From positions 1 through 64,000 of the forward strand of contig NZ_JBHYGL010000034.1 in NCBI RefSeq assembly GCF_051859025.1: 64,000 nucleotides of DNA. Direction: 5' to 3'. Positions 7,765 through 16,544 of this stretch are shown piece after piece. The notes beneath the pieces are model-generated. The model searched no databases. It was given only the letters and a program-made list of their open reading frames with translations, and was not told where the DNA came from. Position 1 is the first letter of the stretch, and each line of letters starts with the position of its first letter. A program made the position numbers and the translations under genes. The DNA is from Falsiroseomonas sp051859025 (GTDB taxonomy: Bacteria > Pseudomonadota > Alphaproteobacteria > Acetobacterales > Acetobacteraceae).

Positions 7765-10700
7765 ATGCCGAAGCGCACCGACATCAAGTCCATCCTCATC
7801 ATCGGCGCGGGCCCGATCGTCATCGGCCAGGCCTGTGAGTTCGACTATTCCGGCGCGCAGGCCTGCAAGGCGCTGCGGGCGGAGGGCTATCGCGTCATCC
7901 TGGTCAACAGCAATCCCGCGACCATCATGACCGATCCAGGGCTCGCGGATGCGACCTATATCGAGCCGATCACGCCCGAGATCGTCGAGAAGATCATCGC
8001 CAAGGAACGGCCGGACGCGCTGCTGCCGACCATGGGCGGGCAGACCGCGCTGAACACCGCCCTCAAGCTCGATGCCTCCGGCGCGCTGAAGAAGTACAAT
8101 TGCGAGCTGATCGGCGCCAAGGCCGAGGTGATCGACAAGGCGGAGGATCGCCTCAAGTTCCGCGATGCCATGAGCAAGATCGGCATCGAGAGCCCCCGCT
8201 CCGCCATCGCCCATTCCATGGAGGAAGCGCGCGCGGGGCTCGAACTCGTGGGCCTGCCCTGCGTCATCCGCCCCTCCTTCACGCTCGGCGGCACCGGCGG
8301 CGGCATCGCCTATAACCGGGAGGAGTTCGAGCAGATCGTCGCCTCCGGCCTCGATGCCTCCATGACCACCGAGGTGCTGGTCGAGGAAAGCGTGCTGGGC
8401 TGGAAGGAGTATGAGATGGAGGTGGTCCGCGACAGCGCGGACAACTGCATCATCATCTGCTCCATCGAGAATCTGGACCCGATGGGCGTCCATACCGGGG
8501 ACAGCGTGACGATCGCGCCGGCGCTGACGCTGACCGACAAGGAATACCAGCGGATGCGCGATGCCAGCATCGCCTGCCTGCGGGAGATCGGCGTCGATAC
8601 CGGCGGATCGAACGTCCAGTTCGGCATCAACCCCGTCGATGGCCGCATGGTGGTCATCGAGATGAATCCGCGCGTCTCCCGTTCCTCCGCGCTGGCCTCC
8701 AAGGCGACGGGCTTCCCCATCGCCAAGGTCGCCGCGAAGCTGGCTGTCGGCTACACGCTGGATGAGTTGTCCAACGATATCACCAAGGTCACGCCCGCTT
8801 CCTTCGAGCCCACCATCGACTACGTCGTGGTGAAGATCCCCCGCTTCACCTTCGAGAAATTCCCCGGCACGCCGGCAACGCTGACGACGTCGATGAAGTC
8901 GGTGGGCGAGACGATGGCCATCGGGCGCAGCTTCGCCGAGGCCCTGCAGAAGGGCCTGCGGGGGCTGGAGACGGGTCTCAGCGGCCTCGATGAGATCGAG
9001 GTGCCGGGCGATGGATCGCATGCCGCCATCCGCACCTCGCTGGCCACGCCGAAGCCCGATCGCGCGCTGGTCGTGGCGCAGGCGCTGCGCGCGGGGATGA
9101 GCGTGGAGGAGATCCACGAGGCCTGCCGCTTCGATCCCTGGTTCATCCGGGAGATCGGGAAGATCGTGGATGCCGAGAATGTGGTGAAGGCGGAGGGGCT
9201 GCCGAAGACGGCGCAGCGTTTCCGCACCCTCAAGGCGCTTGGCTTCAGCGACAAGCGGCTGGCGAAGCTGGCGGGCATGACGGAAGCCGCTGTCTTCGAT
9301 GCGCGCGACAAGCTCGGCGTCCATGCCGTGTTCAAGCGCATCGATACCTGCGCTGCGGAATTCGCCTCCGACACCCCCTACATGTACTCGACCTATGAGG
9401 GCGGCTTCGGCACCCCGGAATGTGAGTCCCGGCCGACGACGCGGCAGAAGGTCATCATCCTCGGCGGCGGGCCGAACCGGATCGGCCAGGGGATCGAGTT
9501 CGACTATTGCTGCGTCCATGCCTGCTACGCGCTGCGCGATGCGGGCTACGAGACCATCATGGTGAACTGCAACCCCGAGACCGTCTCCACGGACTACGAC
9601 ACCAGCGACCGCCTGTATTTCGAGCCGCTGACGGGCGAGGACGTGATCGCCATCATCCGCAAGGAACAGGAAAGCGGGGAACTGCTGGGCTGCATCGTGC
9701 AGTATGGCGGCCAGACGCCGCTCAAGCTGTCGCAGGCGCTGCACAAGGCGGGCATCCCCATCCTCGGCACCTCCGCCGAGGCGATCGACATCGCGGAGGA
9801 TCGCGAGCGGTTCCAGCTGTTGCTGAAGCAGCTTGGCCTGAAGCAGCCGCAGAACGGGATCGCGCGCGACCTGGATGAGGCGTTGGTGGAAGCCGAACGC
9901 ATCGGCTACCCCGTCGTCGTCCGCCCCAGCTACGTCCTCGGCGGCCGCGCGATGGAGATCGCCTACAACAAGGAACAGCTGCGCCGCTTCGGCGCGGAAG
10001 CCGTGAAGGTCTCCGGCGAGAACCCGATCCTGATCGACCAGTATCTGGCCGATGCGATCGAGGTCGATGTGGACTGCATCTGCGACGAGGTCGGCGATGT
10101 CTATGTCGCCGGCGTGATGGAACACATCGAGGAAGCCGGCATCCATTCCGGCGACAGCGCCTGCTCCCTGCCGCCCTATTCCCTGCCCCCCGCCATCGTG
10201 ACGGAGCTGAAGGCGGAGACGGAGGCGATGGCCAAGGCCCTCAAGGTCAAGGGCCTGATGAATGTCCAGTATGCCGTGAAGGACGGGGAGATCTTCGTCC
10301 TCGAGGTCAATCCCCGCGCCAGCCGTACCGTGCCCTTCGTGGCGAAGGCGACGGGCGTGGCGGTCGCCAAGATCGGCGCGCTGGTCATGGCGGGGGCCAG
10401 GCTCAAGGCCTTCGGGCTGGATGACACGGCCGTGTCGCGGCACGTCGCGGTGAAGGAAGCGGTCTTCCCCTTCAACCGCTTCCCCAATGTCGACGTGATC
10501 CTGGGCCCGGAAATGAAGTCGACCGGGGAGGTGATGGGCCTCGATTTCAGCTTCGAACGCGCCTTCCTGAAGTCCCAGCTCGGCGCCGGCGTGAAGCTGC
10601 CGGAAACCGGCACGGCCTTCCTTTCCGTGAAGGATAGCGACAAGGCCGGCGCCGTCAGCATGGCGCGGCGCCTGGTGGAGATGGGCTTCAAGGTGATGGC

Positions 10701-11010
10701 AACGCGCGGCACGGCGGCCAGGCTGCGGGAAGTCGGCATCGACTGCACGGTGGTGAACAAGGTGGCGGAGGGGCGGCCGCATTGCGTGGACGCCATGAAG
10801 TCCGACGCCATCCAGATCGTCATCAACACCGCGAGTGGCGGGCAATCCGTGACGGACAGCTTCGACATCCGCCGCAGCGCGCTGACGCACGGCATCCCGC
10901 ACTACACGACGCTGGCCGGCGCCAGGGCCGCGGTGCATGCCATCGCGGCGCTGAAGGGTGGAACCCTTGATGTGGCGCCGCTCCAGTCCTATTTTGCCCA
11001 TTCATTCTGA
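7765..11010 (+). CDS. carB: carbamoyl-phosphate synthase large subunit
   Basis: Makes carbamoyl phosphate from bicarbonate, two ATP and ammonia delivered by CarA. 1081 residues, full length. There are two homologous ATP-grasp halves: the first begins MPKRTDIKSILIIGAGPIVI and the second near residue 560 with RQKVIILGGGPNRIGQGIEF; each has the TSTDYDTSDR or PATIMTDPGLAD type segment. A C-terminal MGS-like allosteric domain starts near residue 950 (TGTAFLSVKDSDKAG, ATRGTAARLREVGI), where UMP or ornithine bind in relatives. The ATG at 7765 follows GGAG and lies directly after the upstream small gene. The long antisense frame covering it is a shadow. Confidence 0.98.
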   Translation: MPKRTDIKSILIIGAGPIVIGQACEFDYSGAQACKALRAEGYRVILVNSNPATIMTDPGLADATYIEPITPEIVEKIIAKERPDALLPTMGGQTALNTALKLDASGALKKYNCELIGAKAEVIDKAEDRLKFRDAMSKIGIESPRSAIAHSMEEARAGLELVGLPCVIRPSFTLGGTGGGIAYNREEFEQIVASGLDASMTTEVLVEESVLGWKEYEMEVVRDSADNCIIICSIENLDPMGVHTGDSVTIAPALTLTDKEYQRMRDASIACLREIGVDTGGSNVQFGINPVDGRMVVIEMNPRVSRSSALASKATGFPIAKVAAKLAVGYTLDELSNDITKVTPASFEPTIDYVVVKIPRFTFEKFPGTPATLTTSMKSVGETMAIGRSFAEALQKGLRGLETGLSGLDEIEVPGDGSHAAIRTSLATPKPDRALVVAQALRAGMSVEEIHEACRFDPWFIREIGKIVDAENVVKAEGLPKTAQRFRTLKALGFSDKRLAKLAGMTEAAVFDARDKLGVHAVFKRIDTCAAEFASDTPYMYSTYEGGFGTPECESRPTTRQKVIILGGGPNRIGQGIEFDYCCVHACYALRDAGYETIMVNCNPETVSTDYDTSDRLYFEPLTGEDVIAIIRKEQESGELLGCIVQYGGQTPLKLSQALHKAGIPILGTSAEAIDIAEDRERFQLLLKQLGLKQPQNGIARDLDEALVEAERIGYPVVVRPSYVLGGRAMEIAYNKEQLRRFGAEAVKVSGENPILIDQYLADAIEVDVDCICDEVGDVYVAGVMEHIEEAGIHSGDSACSLPPYSLPPAIVTELKAETEAMAKALKVKGLMNVQYAVKDGEIFVLEVNPRASRTVPFVAKATGVAVAKIGALVMAGARLKAFGLDDTAVSRHVAVKEAVFPFNRFPNVDVILGPEMKSTGEVMGLDFSFERAFLKSQLGAGVKLPETGTAFLSVKDSDKAGAVSMARRLVEMGFKVMATRGTAARLREVGIDCTVVNKVAEGRPHCVDAMKSDAIQIVINTASGGQSVTDSFDIRRSALTHGIPHYTTLAGARAAVHAIAALKGGTLDVAPLQSYFAHSF

Positions 11011-11103
11011 GCGGGCGGGCCCGTTCAAGCCGGCGGGGCGGGGTGGGGGTGGACCCCCTTCCCCGCCTTGCCTGTTCCAGCCCCGATCATAACGTGCTTG
11101 CAT

Positions 11104-11134
11104 GGTGCCGGCCCGGTTTCCCGGGCGCGGCACC
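11104..11134 (+). other. strong hairpin in the carB-greA gap
   Basis: GGTGCCG (11104-11110) pairs with CGGCACC (11128-11134), and the inner GCCCGG/CCGGGC extends the stem around a short loop. No T-run follows, so it may be a leader structure or a Rho-assisted 3' end of the car operon. The rest of the 212-bp gap (11011-11222) is GC-rich and shows no other gene. Confidence 0.45.
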
Positions 11135-11222
11135 GCCGGCAGGATCGGAACCCGGCAGGGCCCGTGACGCTGCCACCGCCATCGATTGCCCACCGCTTAT
11201 TGTGCTGGAGGAAGGACGCGAC

Positions 11223-11696
11223 GTGCAGAAGTTCCCCATGACCGCCGAAGGTCTCGCCCGGCTGGAGGAGGAACTCCGTCAGCTGAAGGCCGAGGAGCGC
11301 CCCGCCGTGATCCGTGCGATCGCGGAAGCCCGCGCCCATGGCGACCTTTCGGAGAATGCGGAGTACCACGCGGCGCGAGAGAAGCAGTCCTTCATCGAAG
11401 GCCGCATCGCCGAACTCGAATCCGTCATCCCCTCCGCCGAAGTCATCGACACATCCAAACTCTCCGGCAACCAGGTGCGCTTCGGCGCGCATGTGACCGT
11501 GGTGGATGAGGAGACGGACGGGGAGAAGACCTACCGGATCGTCGGCCAGCATGAGGCCGACATGAAGAAGGGCACCATCTCCATCTCCTCGCCGCTCGCC
11601 AAGGCGCTGATCGGCAAGAAGGTCGGTGACAGCGTTGAAGTCCCGGCCCCCGGCGGCGCCCGGGTCTATGAGATCGCGAACGTCCGCTTCGTCTGA
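11223..11696 (+). CDS. greA: transcription elongation factor GreA
   Basis: Rescues backtracked RNA polymerase by stimulating transcript cleavage in the secondary channel. 157 residues, the normal length. The GTG start at 11223 gives the family-typical beginning (QKFPMTAEGLARLEEEL) and has GGAGGAAGG at a good distance; longer frames upstream are not family-like. The N-terminal coiled coil carries the conserved acidic tip region (ARAHGDLSENAEYHAAREKQ) and the C-terminal FKBP-like domain ends VPAPGGARVYEIANVRFV. It lies downstream of carB after a 212-bp gap with its own hairpin, and 10 bp ahead of an IlvA-type gene. Confidence 0.96.
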   Translation: MQKFPMTAEGLARLEEELRQLKAEERPAVIRAIAEARAHGDLSENAEYHAAREKQSFIEGRIAELESVIPSAEVIDTSKLSGNQVRFGAHVTVVDEETDGEKTYRIVGQHEADMKKGTISISSPLAKALIGKKVGDSVEVPAPGGARVYEIANVRFV

Positions 11697-11706
11697 AAGA
11701 CTTCCC

Positions 11707-12957
11707 ATGTCGCCCGTCCGCGCACTCGCCCCGGTGATGGAAACCGCCACCGCAATCTCCATCACCCTGGCCGATGTGCGCGCGGCGGCGGCGCGGATCG
11801 CGGGCGCCGTCATCCGCACGCCGACCATCCGCTGCGATGCGCTGTCGCGCGCCACGGGCGCCTCCATCCACCTGAAGCTCGACAACCTCCAGGCCACGGG
11901 CGCCTTCAAGGAACGGGGTGCGGCCAACCGCATCGCGCTGCTGACGGCGCGGGAAAGGGCGGCTGGCGTCATCGCCATGTCCGCCGGCAACCACGCCCAG
12001 GCCGTGGCGCGCCATGCCTCGCTGGCCGGCATCAACGCCACCATCGTCATGCCGCGCTTCACGCCGGCCACGAAGGTGACGCGGACGGAAGGCTGGGGCG
12101 CGCGCGTGGTACTGCATGGGGAGACGCTGGCGGAAGCCGCGGCCCATGCGCATGAACTGGCGCTGCGGGATGGCCTGACCTTCGTCCACCCCTATGACGA
12201 CCCCGGCGTCATCGCCGGCCAGGGCACCGCTGCGCTGGAGATGCTGGAGGATTTCCCCCAGCTCGACACCCTCGCCATCCCGGTGGGCGGCGGTGGATTG
12301 CTGGCGGGCTGCGCCACCGCCGCGCTGGAACTGCGCCCGGGCATCCAGGTCTTCGGCGTGGAGGTGGAAGGCTACCCCGCCATGGCGCAGCGCCTGGCGG
12401 GCCAGCCGGTCGCCGTGGGCGGGCCGACGGTCGCGGAGGGCATCGCCGTGCGCGATGTCGGCGAAGTGCCCTATGCCATGTTGAAGCGGCTCGGCACCGA
12501 AGTGCTGGTGGTGCCTGAACGCGCGGTCGAACAGGCCATCGCCATGCTGGCGGAAGGTGCGAAGCTGGTGGCGGAAGGCGCGGGTGCCGCGGGCCTCGCC
12601 GCCGTTCTGGCCTTTCCCGAGCGTTTCGCGGGCAAGGCGGTCGGCATTCCCGTCTGCGGCGGCAACATCGATGCCCGCGCGCTGTCGAACGTGCTGCTGC
12701 GGCAATTGCTGCGGGATGGCCGCATCCTGCGGCTGCATTTCGACATCCCCGACCGGCCCGGCATGCTGGCGGACATCGCCGCGCGCATCTCGGCGCTCGG
12801 CGGCAATGTCATCGAGGTGAACCACCAGCAGCTGTTCGGCGCGCCCACGGTGCAGTCCACGGAGCTGTACCTGATGGTGGAGGTTCGGGACGGCGTGCAG
12901 GGCAATGCCATCATCTCCGCGCTGCAGGCGGCGTCCTACGTCGTGCGCCGGGGCTGA
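11707..12957 (+). CDS. threonine/serine dehydratase (IlvA type)
   Basis: PLP-dependent fold-type II enzyme that deaminates threonine to 2-oxobutyrate, either for isoleucine synthesis or for catabolism. 416 residues. The PLP lysine is Lys68 in TGAFKERGAANR. The phosphate-binding glycine loop is PVGGGGLLAGC, and a SAGNHAQAVA segment is typical. After residue about 335 there is one ACT-like regulatory domain (RLHFDIPDRPGMLADIAARI). A single short ACT-like tail is more like catabolic-type threonine dehydratases with ACT than the two-domain biosynthetic IlvA, so the feedback effector is uncertain. The ATG at 11707 lies 10 bp after greA; a second ATG at 11737 is possible. Confidence 0.92.
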   Translation: MSPVRALAPVMETATAISITLADVRAAAARIAGAVIRTPTIRCDALSRATGASIHLKLDNLQATGAFKERGAANRIALLTARERAAGVIAMSAGNHAQAVARHASLAGINATIVMPRFTPATKVTRTEGWGARVVLHGETLAEAAAHAHELALRDGLTFVHPYDDPGVIAGQGTAALEMLEDFPQLDTLAIPVGGGGLLAGCATAALELRPGIQVFGVEVEGYPAMAQRLAGQPVAVGGPTVAEGIAVRDVGEVPYAMLKRLGTEVLVVPERAVEQAIAMLAEGAKLVAEGAGAAGLAAVLAFPERFAGKAVGIPVCGGNIDARALSNVLLRQLLRDGRILRLHFDIPDRPGMLADIAARISALGGNVIEVNHQQLFGAPTVQSTELYLMVEVRDGVQGNAIISALQAASYVVRRG

Positions 12958-12962
12958 GGGCC

Positions 12963-13445
12963 TTGCGGGGGCATTGCACCTGCCGCCGCGTCAGCTACGA
13001 GATCACCTCGAAGCCCCTTTTCGTCCATGGCTGCCACTGCCGCTGGTGCCAGCGGGAGACGGGATCGGCCTTCGCCACCAATGCGATGATCGAGACGGAC
13101 CGCATCCTGCTGACCGCCGATGCGCCGGAACTCGTCGATACGCCATCGAACAGCGGTCGTGGCCAGAAGATCATGCGCTGCCCCAACTGCCGCGTGGCGC
13201 TGTGGAGCCACTACCCCGGCGCGGGGCCGCGCTTCGCCTTCCTCCGCGTCGGCACGCTGGAAAACCCGGACGCCTTCCCGCCGGACATCCACATTTTCGT
13301 CAGCTCCAAGCAGCCCTGGGTGGTGCTGCCGGAAGGCGTACCGGCGATGGCGGAATACTACGACCGCGAGGAACACTGGCCGGCGGAGAGCCTGGCGCGG
13401 CGGGCGGCGGTGCTCCTCAGCGGGGCCTCCTTCAGCGGGGATTGA
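12963..13445 (+). CDS. GFA-type (glutathione-dependent formaldehyde-activating-like) zinc protein
   Basis: 160 residues. The cysteine pattern GHCTCRRVSYE near the N-terminus, GCHCRWCQRETGS around residue 25 and MRCPNCRVALW around residue 77 is that of the CENP-V/GFA zinc domain. Most members have no proven activity, so a formaldehyde role should not be assumed. It starts with TTG at 12963, 5 bp after the dehydratase stop, and no ATG or GTG lies upstream within the gap. It is convergent with the alpha/beta hydrolase and the two reading frames overlap by 14 bp. Confidence 0.85.
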   Translation: MRGHCTCRRVSYEITSKPLFVHGCHCRWCQRETGSAFATNAMIETDRILLTADAPELVDTPSNSGRGQKIMRCPNCRVALWSHYPGAGPRFAFLRVGTLENPDAFPPDIHIFVSSKQPWVVLPEGVPAMAEYYDREEHWPAESLARRAAVLLSGASFSGD

Positions 13446-14742
13446 CCCGCGACTCCCAGGATGGCGGCGTGTAGCCGGACAGGACCCGGCATTCGCCGGC
13501 GTAGCGTGCGCGCAGCGCCTCGCAGCGGCCGCGCACCTCCCCCGGCGTCGGGCGGCGGCGGGTTTCCGCCCAATCGGCCAGCGCGGCCAGGGCGGCGGGG
13601 TAGAGCGCGGCGGAGAGCTTGTTGTGCTCCCCATCATCGACGAAGACCTGCGCCAGCAGATGCGCGGTGCCCGCGGCCTCCAGAGTCGCGCGGTAGGCGG
13701 CCGCGTGTTCCACGAAGACCGTGCTGTCGGCGATGCCGTGCAGCGTCAGCACGGGAATCGCGATACCCCCCATCGGGTCGCCATCCCTGGCCAGCACGGC
13801 CCGCGCATCGGGATCGGGCGTGATGCGCGGCACGCGGGCGTTGAAGGCCGCGTCGTCGCTGGTGCCGGTGTAGCGCACCTCCGCATTCCCGAAGGCGCTG
13901 CGGCCATCCATCATCCGCCAGGCGATGTCGGCGAAGACCGTGGTGGCCCAGGACAGGTGGCCCGGTATGGCCCATTCCGTGATCCGGCTGGCCGCAACCA
14001 GGTCGCCCAGCGCCTGGCGCTGCGCCGGGCTCCGCGCTTCCGGCGCCAGGTCGGCGCCTGTGCAGGCGAGGTAGCGCTCCATCAGCGCGTCCCGCTCCAT
14101 CACCTCGCCCCGGGCCAGGCCGAGCGTCACGGGGTATTGCGTCTCCTCCGGCCGGGGATGCGTGCCGCAGACCGCCTGGAAGGCGGCGCGGAGGTCGACG
14201 CGCATGTCATAGGCCCGCGTCGGCCCGGCCAGCACGGCGGAGGTAAGCAGCGCCGCCTGCCAGGGGCGCCGGCCTTCCTCGTCCCGCTCGTTCAGCGTCT
14301 CGATCGCCTTGGCCGCAACGGCGCCGCCCCAGGATTGACCGTGCAGCACGGACAGGCGCGGGCGGCCGAAGGCGGCTTCCGCGGCGCGGGTGGCGGCCAG
14401 CGTATCCTCCCCCGCCCGGCGCAGGCCGAAGCCTTCCCGCCGGCGGCTGGTGGAGGCCCAGGCCCAGCCCTCCGCCAGGAATTCCTGGTAGCGGATCAAA
14501 TCCTCATCCGTCGTCTCCCGCGCCGGCGGCGTCATGCGGGGGCCGCCGAAGATGTGGGTGACGAGGCCGCCATTCCAGGTGGCGGGGCGGGCCAGCAGCA
14601 GCCAGGCGCCGTTCGCGTCCTGGCCCCGCAGGCAGGTGGTGCCGGCGGGCAGGCCGGGCGGGCAGTCGGCGGGGACGATTTCCGCCCGCGCGCCAAAGGG
14701 CAGCAGCGCCAGCGCCAGCCAGGCCAGGCGCCGCCAGGTCAC
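13432..14742 (-). CDS. secreted alpha/beta hydrolase
   Basis: 436 residues with an N-terminal signal peptide (MTWRRLAWLALALLPFGARA, cleavage after ARA), so it is exported. The nucleophile elbow is GQSWGG (residue about 143). A late LHGIADSTVFVEHA holds the probable acid, and DDGEHNKL the probable catalytic histidine. The substrate cannot be deduced; relatives are annotated as lipases, peptidases or simply alpha/beta hydrolases. Six or more cysteines after export could form disulfides. The GTG start at 14742 overlaps the stop of the Lrp gene (GTGA), so the two are translationally coupled, an unusual pairing of regulator and secreted enzyme. Confidence 0.82.
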   Translation of the reverse strand: MTWRRLAWLALALLPFGARAEIVPADCPPGLPAGTTCLRGQDANGAWLLLARPATWNGGLVTHIFGGPRMTPPARETTDEDLIRYQEFLAEGWAWASTSRRREGFGLRRAGEDTLAATRAAEAAFGRPRLSVLHGQSWGGAVAAKAIETLNERDEEGRRPWQAALLTSAVLAGPTRAYDMRVDLRAAFQAVCGTHPRPEETQYPVTLGLARGEVMERDALMERYLACTGADLAPEARSPAQRQALGDLVAASRITEWAIPGHLSWATTVFADIAWRMMDGRSAFGNAEVRYTGTSDDAAFNARVPRITPDPDARAVLARDGDPMGGIAIPVLTLHGIADSTVFVEHAAAYRATLEAAGTAHLLAQVFVDDGEHNKLSAALYPAALAALADWAETRRRPTPGEVRGRCEALRARYAGECRVLSGYTPPSWESRVNPR

Positions 14743-15233
14743 CCCGCGGCGCCTTCCCGGTCGATCGGGACGCCGGTCTGGTCCTTGGCGGTGTGGATGG
14801 TCTGCAGCGTCTGCACCCGCAGCACATTGGGCGCGCCGGTGAGGCGCGAGGTCAGCTGGTTCTCATGCGCCGTGTCGCGGGCCACCAGGCGCAGCATGAA
14901 GTCGCCGCCGCCGCGGATCATGTGGCATTCGCGCACCTCCGGCCATTCGCAGACCATCGCCTCGAAGGCCTGGAGCACGGCCTGCTTCTGCGTCTCCAGC
15001 CCCACCAGGGCGAAGAAGGTGATCTGCCATCCCAGCACATGGGGATCGAGGTCCGCGTGATAGCCGCGGATCACCCCCTGTTCCTCCAGCCGCCGCACGC
15101 GGCGCAGGCAGGGGGGGGCGGAGAGGCCGACGCGCCGGGCCAGTTCCACATTGGTCATCCGGCCATCGCCTTGCAGCTCCGCCAGGATATGGCGGTCCAC
15201 CTGGTCGATGTCCTGGGCAGCGGAGTCCGGCAT
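14739..15233 (-). CDS. Lrp/AsnC family transcriptional regulator
   Basis: 164 residues. The N-terminal winged HTH (DIDQVDRHILAELQGDGRMT, VELARRVGLSAPPCLRRVRR) and the C-terminal RAM effector domain (FFALVGLETQKQAVLQAFEA, GGGDFMLRLVARD) are typical of feast/famine regulators that sense amino acids. The start at 15233 leaves the usual short lead before the first helix; an in-frame ATG at 15290 is an alternative. It is divergent from trxB, so it may act on trxB and on itself. The downstream hydrolase is translationally coupled to it. Confidence 0.92.
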   Translation of the reverse strand: MPDSAAQDIDQVDRHILAELQGDGRMTNVELARRVGLSAPPCLRRVRRLEEQGVIRGYHADLDPHVLGWQITFFALVGLETQKQAVLQAFEAMVCEWPEVRECHMIRGGGDFMLRLVARDTAHENQLTSRLTGAPNVLRVQTLQTIHTAKDQTGVPIDREGAAG

Positions 15234-15384
15234 GGTGGGGCGAAATGTCCTGTTCAGCGTTGCGGGCGCAATATCCTTGCGGGGAACCATGTCGGCAAGA
15301 TGGCTGATGATGGGAGGTTGAGCATTCGCCCCGGGCGGCCGATATCCCGGTCCCAAGACCCCAGACCGCAACGGATTCCCTGCC

Positions 15385-16365
15385 GTGTCCCAGACCATCA
15401 CGACCCGCCTGCTGATCCTCGGCGCCGGCCCCGCCGGCTACACGGCGGCGATCTACGCCGCCCGCGCGGGGTTGCAGCCGCTGGTGGTGGCCGGGATGCA
15501 GCCGGGCGGGCAGCTGACCATCACGACGGAGGTCGAGAACTATCCCGGCTTCGCCGGCCCGATCCAGGGGCCATGGCTCATGGAACAGATGCAGGCGCAG
15601 GCCGTGCATGTGGGGGCGACGATCGAGCAGGATGTGATCACCTCGGTCGATTTCTCCCGCCGTCCCTTCCGCTGCATGGGCGACAGCGGCGCCACCTACC
15701 TGGCCGAATCGATCGTGATCGCGACGGGCGCGCAGGCCCGCTGGCTCGGCATCCCCGGGGAGAAGGAGCTGTCGGGCTTCGGCGTCTCCGCCTGCGCCAC
15801 CTGCGACGGCTTCTTCTACCGCGGCAAGGACGTGGCGGTGGTCGGCGGCGGCAATTCGGCGACGGAGGAGGCGCTGTACCTCTCCAACCTCGCCCGCCAC
15901 GTCACGCTGATCCACCGGCGCGACACGCTGCGCAGCGAGAAGATCCTGCAGCAGCGGCTGTTCGCGAAGGCGAACATCACCTGCGTCTGGGACACGGCGG
16001 TGGAGAGCGTGCTGGCCGATCCGTCCGGCCGCGTGCCCGTCGCGCGCGGATTGGCGCTGCGGAACCTGAAGACCGGGGCGACGTCGGAGCTGGCGGTGCA
16101 CGGCGTCTTCGTCGCGATCGGGCATGATCCCGCGACCGCGCTGTTCAAGGGCCAGCTCGGCATGGACCAGGACGGCTACATCGTCACGAAGCCCGGGACC
16201 ACGCAGACCAGCATCGCCGGCATCTTCGCGGCCGGGGACGTGCAGGACCGCATCTACCGCCAGGCCGTCACCGCGGCCGGCACGGGCTGCATGGCGGCGC
16301 TGGAGGCGGAGAAGTTCCTGGCCCATGTGCCGGCCGATGCGCCCGCCCTCGCCGCGTGGGATTGA
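15385..16365 (+). CDS. trxB: thioredoxin-disulfide reductase
   Basis: NADPH-dependent flavoenzyme that reduces thioredoxin. 326 residues. The FAD-binding GAGPAGYTAAIYAARAGL is at the N-terminus, the redox pair Cys137/Cys140 is in SACATCDGFF, the NADPH-binding loop is VVGGGNSATEEA, and the C-terminal FAD motif is IFAAGDVQDRIYRQAVTAAG. GTG start at 15385. It is divergent from the Lrp gene, with a LysR regulator downstream. I believe the Lrp-trxB-LysR grouping recurs in alphaproteobacteria, but that is from memory. Confidence 0.97.
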   Translation: MSQTITTRLLILGAGPAGYTAAIYAARAGLQPLVVAGMQPGGQLTITTEVENYPGFAGPIQGPWLMEQMQAQAVHVGATIEQDVITSVDFSRRPFRCMGDSGATYLAESIVIATGAQARWLGIPGEKELSGFGVSACATCDGFFYRGKDVAVVGGGNSATEEALYLSNLARHVTLIHRRDTLRSEKILQQRLFAKANITCVWDTAVESVLADPSGRVPVARGLALRNLKTGATSELAVHGVFVAIGHDPATALFKGQLGMDQDGYIVTKPGTTQTSIAGIFAAGDVQDRIYRQAVTAAGTGCMAALEAEKFLAHVPADAPALAAWD

Positions 16366-16544
16366 GGCGGCCTCGGCCGCCGGGAAGTTCTGCGGCCCTG
16401 CCGCCGGGAATTGAGGCCCGCTTTCGCACGATCTGACGGGCTGATGGAAAAAACCTATCGCGGAAGTCAGGCTGAGCCTACTCAAGCGCCATCATTGCAT
16501 GGCAGCCTGCCCACCGAATCGAGAGCTTGGGAGAACGCGCGGGC

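Noticed and set aside
7552..11001. 1149-codon open frame antisense to carB
   Set aside because: Same cause as above: a stop-free complement of a highly biased gene, His/Asp/Arg-rich without a recognisable fold.
11011..11222. Riboswitch upstream of greA
   Set aside because: Only a GC hairpin is seen; no conserved riboswitch core could be recognised.
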